In this document: positions 40,683-43,755 of the stretch, in pieces | Layout of the letters: every line of letters starts with the position of its first letter | How positions within the stretch are numbered: position 1 is the stretch's first letter | DNA from: Candidatus Anaerotignum merdipullorum | GTDB lineage: Bacteria > Bacillota > Clostridia > Lachnospirales > Anaerotignaceae | Direction: 5' to 3' | Length of the DNA stretch: 43,755 bases | Assembly (NCBI GenBank): GCA_019115165.1 | Contig: DXEB01000005.1 | Location: 1-43,755, forward strand | Translations under genes and position numbers: made by a program | The notes under the pieces: generated by a model | Told to the model about the DNA's origin: nothing | The model's database searches: none | Seen by the model: the letters and a program-made list of their open reading frames with translations, nothing else

Positions 40683-42062
40683 CTACTCCTTTTGATACGA
40701 AATTTCCAGATCTTTTCTGCCCAAAACCACTTTCATCGCCCATGGTGGTACCTCCCGCTCGTTGTACATGCCGTCATCCAGAAAAACAAAGGCGGTGTCA
40801 TAGGGCGGTCGGCGCTTCGGAAAGGCTCCCCAGCCATCGGTAAAATAAATCAACCCTTTCAACTGCCGAAATACCTTCTCTTCCATCAACTGCGCCACAT
40901 AGGAAAATACGGGACGGAAATCCGTACCGCCGTTTCCCCGCAATACAAACGATTCCATATAACGCTCCAGTTCCTGCGCCGAGGTGATGACCGTATCCTG
41001 CTGGATTTGTGCATCACACTGGAGGATATGCACACGAAACGAATGGAAAAAGCTTTCATTCTGCTGCAAAATGGCGTACGTTTCCTCCAGAAACCGCCGT
41101 ACCGTATCCCCCTCGCAGGATTCCGACGTATCAAGGGCAATGACCAATTCCTCTACTTTCTTCACTTCTTTATATTCCAACGCTTCAATCAGCGGCAGGT
41201 TCCCGTACAGCTGCAAACCATAGGTATAAAAAATATAATCATAGCTGTCGTCATCCACCTGCATTTCCTCTTTGCATGTAACAAACTTCTGCAAAAACCG
41301 ACGGTAGTCATACCGTTCCCGATTTTCCACCCGTAGACTCTGCAGCAGCTCTCCAGCTTCTTCTCCCGCATCTTTGGAAAAGGTCTCCAAATCCGTCTGC
41401 ATTTTCTCACTGATCTCCTGCCATGCCTCTTCCATCTGCTGACGGTGTTCTTCTTCCTGACGGCGCGGATCTTCCTGGTTTTCCGAATCCTCTCCGTCTT
41501 GTTTTGCTTTGCTGTCATCCTCCTGCCGCTTTTGCCAGAATACATGGTCATCTACCCAAAATTCCAGCTGTAACGCTCCAAACTCCTGTATGGACAACGC
41601 TTCTTTCTGCAATATCTCATAAATCCCTTCCGCAGACAAAACCGGAAGCTCTCGACGCAATTTTTCATACCATTCCGCCCTGCGGTCGGATACCACCAGT
41701 TGTACTGCCCGATAGGGCAGGGCGTCTACAATCGATTCCACCGCGATATCACAGGCAAGATTCCAATAAGCTTCCTCCCGCTGTCCCTGATGAAACGGAT
41801 GGCGAAACAGACAATGCAGCACCATGTGCAAATAAACCCGGTTGACCAACACACGGTCGGATAAGTAACGCTGGATCAGGTAACGAGGATTGAATAAAAT
41901 TTTCTCACCATCTGTTCCTACATACAGGGAAGATAAATTCATTTCATAACGCAGTGCACTCAGCGCCAAATCCAAAAACCGCATGGATACATACAGCTCA
42001 TTGCGGGAAGCGCCCAAGATACGGCTGCCAATGTCAATCAGCTTTTGATGGGTTTCATTCAT
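40683..42062 (-). CDS. VWA-like DUF2201 protein (second gene of LRR-VWA-AAA operon)
   Basis: A 459-residue protein. The N-terminal part (about 1-160) resembles the putative metallopeptidase domain of DUF2201 proteins; HMVLHCLFRHPF is its histidine cluster. A highly charged Gln/Glu linker (about 175-225) follows. The C-terminal part is a VWA-like domain with MIDAS residues D-T-S-E-S (ELVIALDTSES), GGTDFRP and YFTDGWG. It therefore probably binds a metal ion and a partner protein. MoxR/VWA pairs are known to work together. It lies 12 bases after the LRR gene and 7 before the AAA gene, so all three are one transcript. Confidence 0.88.
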   Translation of the reverse strand: MNETHQKLIDIGSRILGASRNELYVSMRFLDLALSALRYEMNLSSLYVGTDGEKILFNPRYLIQRYLSDRVLVNRVYLHMVLHCLFRHPFHQGQREEAYWNLACDIAVESIVDALPYRAVQLVVSDRRAEWYEKLRRELPVLSAEGIYEILQKEALSIQEFGALQLEFWVDDHVFWQKRQEDDSKAKQDGEDSENQEDPRRQEEEHRQQMEEAWQEISEKMQTDLETFSKDAGEEAGELLQSLRVENRERYDYRRFLQKFVTCKEEMQVDDDSYDYIFYTYGLQLYGNLPLIEALEYKEVKKVEELVIALDTSESCEGDTVRRFLEETYAILQQNESFFHSFRVHILQCDAQIQQDTVITSAQELERYMESFVLRGNGGTDFRPVFSYVAQLMEEKVFRQLKGLIYFTDGWGAFPKRRPPYDTAFVFLDDGMYNEREVPPWAMKVVLGRKDLEISYQKE

Positions 42063-42074
42063 GGGTAATCCCCC

Positions 42075-43250
42075 TTATAATTCAAATGACTTTCTTTTTG
42101 TCCCAATATGCACATGTTGGTATTCCAGCAAAAATCCCGTGCATTCCGTTTTTCTCTGCGCTCCAGTCATCTCCAGCAACTGCTGAATATTCTCCGCCGT
42201 AATCAATCCCCACTGGGCAAACAGACGAATGGTTTCCAGATCATTTTTCGCTGTATAATACGCAAACGCGGTCAGAAAATGCTCCTGCAGGTATTCCAAA
42301 TACGCCTGTCTGCGGTTTTCCTGCAGCCGATAGGGATATTCCAGCCGATACATCGTCAGCAGCAGCACCAGCAGTGTGCCGTCCTCTCGCTTGGTCAGAT
42401 AAAACAATTCGTCATACCGCCGGAAATCAATATCCGAGTTGCCGATACATTGACGGAACAAATGCCCCGTCCCATAATTGACTTGATGAAACTGTCTGGC
42501 TGGCGTATCTTCAATATATTCATACTGAAAATCTGGAATCAGCAGCTTTGCGCGCTGTCCGTCCTCAAAATCAATCGTCAAGTGCAGTTCATGATTTAAT
42601 ACCGCCACTAGATCTGCAATATGGCGGCACCGTCCAAAAATCAAATATTGCAGCCGATCACAGTTTAAAAACAGCCCCGTTCCCAACTGTACGGCGCCGC
42701 GCGGAATATTGATCTCCTCCATTGACCGGCAGTTATAGCAGGCATATTTCCCAATGCTCTTTACCGTCTCCGGCAACCGCAGACGTTTGATGCTGCGGCA
42801 GTCATAAAAGGCATATTCCCCGATTTCTTCCAAATCGGGCGGCAAATGCAGAGTTTCCAGCAAAACGCATCCTGCAAACAAATGATCTGCCAGCTTCTTG
42901 ATTCCGACAGGCAGCCGAACTGCCGTCAACGCCGTACAGCCGGCAAAGGCGTATGCATCAATCTCCCGGACCGTATCCGGCAGCTCAACTTGCTGCACTG
43001 CTTCTCCAGTACTTGCTTCCACAGCTTCTTTCCGAGTCCGGTCTTCTATTTGCAAAAACGTATATGCCGCCTGTGTTCTGTTCTGTGACACCGGCGCTTC
43101 CGCTGTCACGGCAAATGCATACGGACCAACAGCAACCACCGGCAATCCGTCAATGGTATCCGGCAGCCGCAGCCGAGCAGCTCGTCCGTCTACACCGATA
43201 ATCTTTATGCCCTCCGCATAGGGGGTATATTGTATGACTATGGGAATCAT
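42075..43250 (-). CDS. BspA-type leucine-rich repeat protein, cytoplasmic (first gene of LRR-VWA-AAA operon)
   Basis: A 391-residue protein. The first half holds about five LRR_5 (BspA-like) repeats with the pattern L-P-x-x-V/I-x-x-I-G-x-Y-A-F-x-x-C (e.g. LPDTVREIDAYAFAGC, LPPDLEEIGEYAFYDC, LPETVKSIGKYACYNC). The second half is not LRR: it is helical and ends in an ankyrin-like helix pair (LETIRLFAQWGLITAENIQQLLEMTG). No signal peptide, LPXTG or membrane helix is present, unlike surface BspA proteins, so it should act in the cytoplasm, probably as the recognition part for the VWA and AAA proteins encoded next to it. Confidence 0.85.
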   Translation of the reverse strand: MIPIVIQYTPYAEGIKIIGVDGRAARLRLPDTIDGLPVVAVGPYAFAVTAEAPVSQNRTQAAYTFLQIEDRTRKEAVEASTGEAVQQVELPDTVREIDAYAFAGCTALTAVRLPVGIKKLADHLFAGCVLLETLHLPPDLEEIGEYAFYDCRSIKRLRLPETVKSIGKYACYNCRSMEEINIPRGAVQLGTGLFLNCDRLQYLIFGRCRHIADLVAVLNHELHLTIDFEDGQRAKLLIPDFQYEYIEDTPARQFHQVNYGTGHLFRQCIGNSDIDFRRYDELFYLTKREDGTLLVLLLTMYRLEYPYRLQENRRQAYLEYLQEHFLTAFAYYTAKNDLETIRLFAQWGLITAENIQQLLEMTGAQRKTECTGFLLEYQHVHIGTKRKSFEL

Positions 43251-43291
43251 GCTATCCTCTCTCTTTTTGTATTTTGTATCACATGCCTTTT

Positions 43292-43321
43292 ATTATACTG
43301 CCCCAAACCAAACACTGTCAA
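43292..43321 (-). promoter_or_regulatory. Promoter of the LRR-VWA-AAA operon
   Basis: On the minus strand perfect TTGACA (43316-43321), 18-base spacer, perfect TATAAT (43292-43297), about 40 bases before the LRR start codon. Confidence 0.8.
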
Positions 43322-43425
43322 AGAAAATTCCGACAAACATGCCGGAAAATACTGTGTTCTGGCAGGAAACGCGGCAGATGATATCCTTTGAACCGAAAAA
43401 TCTCCTGCTTCCTGCAAAACAAGCC

Positions 43426-43453
43426 TTGACGAAATGGCGGAACGTGATAAAAT
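43426..43453 (+). promoter_or_regulatory. Rightward promoter upstream of the tRNA region
   Basis: TTGACG (43426-43431), 16-base spacer, TAAAAT (43448-43453). The following 150 bases hold no gene, only an inverted pair CATCTGC/GCAGATG (43492-43498 and 43553-43559). Confidence 0.45.
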
Positions 43454-43571
43454 ATAGGGTGTCTTATCTTGCCATCCTCACTAATTGTGCATCTGCGACA
43501 GCATACTTTTTCTTTCTATACCGCCATAAAGGATGCGCACTGCATATGTTGTGCAGATGGAAAACAACCGC

Positions 43572-43601
43572 TTGGATGACTGAATTTATCTATGATATAT
43601 A
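43572..43601 (+). promoter_or_regulatory. Candidate tRNA promoter
   Basis: TTGGAT (43572-43577), 18-base spacer, TATATA (43596-43601), seven bases before the tRNA-like segment. Confidence 0.4.
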
Positions 43602-43607
43602 ACCCTT

Positions 43608-43647
43608 GTTTCCGTAGCTCAGCAGGATAGAGCGACCGCCTCCTAAG
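43608..43647 (+). pseudogene. 5' half of a tRNA-Arg(CCU), broken at the anticodon stem
   Basis: Acceptor-like GTTTCCG, TA, D arm GCTCAGCAGGATAGAGC and anticodon loop CTCCTAA are present and match the next tRNA (43711). After the loop the sequence no longer completes the anticodon stem (GGTGG against ACCGC) and no T-arm (GTTCRA) follows. It is thus a tRNA fragment about 103 bases upstream of a normal-looking copy. Confidence 0.6.
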
Positions 43648-43710
43648 GTGGCGTTATAACAATCAACTGAGGAAAAAAGTTGGCTGTCAAAAAGTAAATA
43701 TTGTATAGAT

Positions 43711-43755
43711 GTCTCTGTAGCTCAGTAGGATAGAGCGTTCGCCTCCTAAGCGAAA
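43711..43755 (+). tRNA. tRNA-Arg(CCU), 5' part, cut by the window edge
   Basis: Acceptor 5' strand GTCTCTG, TA, D arm GCTCAGTAGGATAGAGC, anticodon stem TTCGC/GCGAA closing loop CTCCTAA with anticodon CCT. The stem is perfect, so this copy appears intact up to the end of the window; the T-arm lies outside. Confidence 0.85.

Noticed and set aside
43680-43709. TTGGCT-18-TATAGA as a promoter for the last tRNA
   Set aside because: The -10 box abuts the tRNA 5' end, so transcription would start inside the tRNA.
43608-43710. Group I intron in tRNA-Arg(CCU)
   Set aside because: The interruption begins near a known intron site, but only about 60 bases follow before another complete 5' tRNA half, far too short and without a 3' exon.

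Overview
The window looks like chromosomal DNA of a spore-forming, low-to-medium GC Firmicute, probably an anaerobic Clostridia member. The evidence is a spoIIP gene, strong AGGAGG-type ribosome binding sites, TTGACA/TATAAT promoters, THF and lysine riboswitches of the Firmicutes type, a two-gene SUF-like (SmsC/SmsB) Fe-S system, and an ECF folate transporter subunit. The species cannot be named from the sequence alone. Most genes are metabolic or housekeeping, in short operons closed by clear intrinsic terminators. There is no phage and no CRISPR array. Mobile DNA is limited to one complete IS200-like element (about 18300-18990) and the end of a second one at the left edge.

Layout, left to right. 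1-3050: the end of an IS200-like element, a DUF1858 protein, a small gene divergent from a small XRE regulator, a cyclase/HpaI-aldolase pair, and a zinc-ribbon protein. 3260-5540: leftward operon smsC-smsB-lepB. 5666-7064: an unknown protein, then a THF riboswitch controlling a folT-like ECF subunit. 7156-8502: DNA repair pair nfo-ogt, leftward. 9073-11118: an NhaC-family transporter behind a lysine riboswitch and terminator, so probably a lysine transporter (LysW type). 11270-15900: deoD, vanZ-like, an orphan F420-0:glutamate-ligase-like gene with a structured leader, and an rlmI-like methyltransferase. 16053-17928: an ABC-F gene behind a leader with a three-codon ORF and two terminators. 18300-18990: IS200. 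19002-21020: a UDP-GlcNAc 2-epimerase reading in frame into a SHOCT-like acidic protein. 21232-25614: a fumarylacetoacetase-fold hydrolase, argG and argH. 25701-28006: a HAD phosphatase and a sigma/anti-sigma (RsiV-like) pair. 28184-31234: two tandem paralogous aminotransferases. 31851-37187: a PuuR-like regulator, potABCD and an unknown gene. 37408-38956: spoIIP and a CmpB-like membrane protein. 39137-43250: a leftward LRR / VWA-like / MoxR-AAA operon. 43608-43755: a broken tRNA-Arg(CCU) 5' half, then the 5' part of an apparently normal tRNA-Arg(CCU) cut by the window edge.

Functional themes. Several transporters are tied to RNA or protein sensors of their likely substrates: folate (THF riboswitch), lysine (L-box) and polyamines (XRE-cupin regulator). 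The least understood material is: the LRR-VWA-AAA operon; the PotA ATPase with about 165 extra residues forming two Ig-like repeats inside its C-terminal regulatory domain; the ABC-F attenuator leader; the epimerase fusion with an internal start; and the F420-ligase homologue in a window that shows no other F420 gene.
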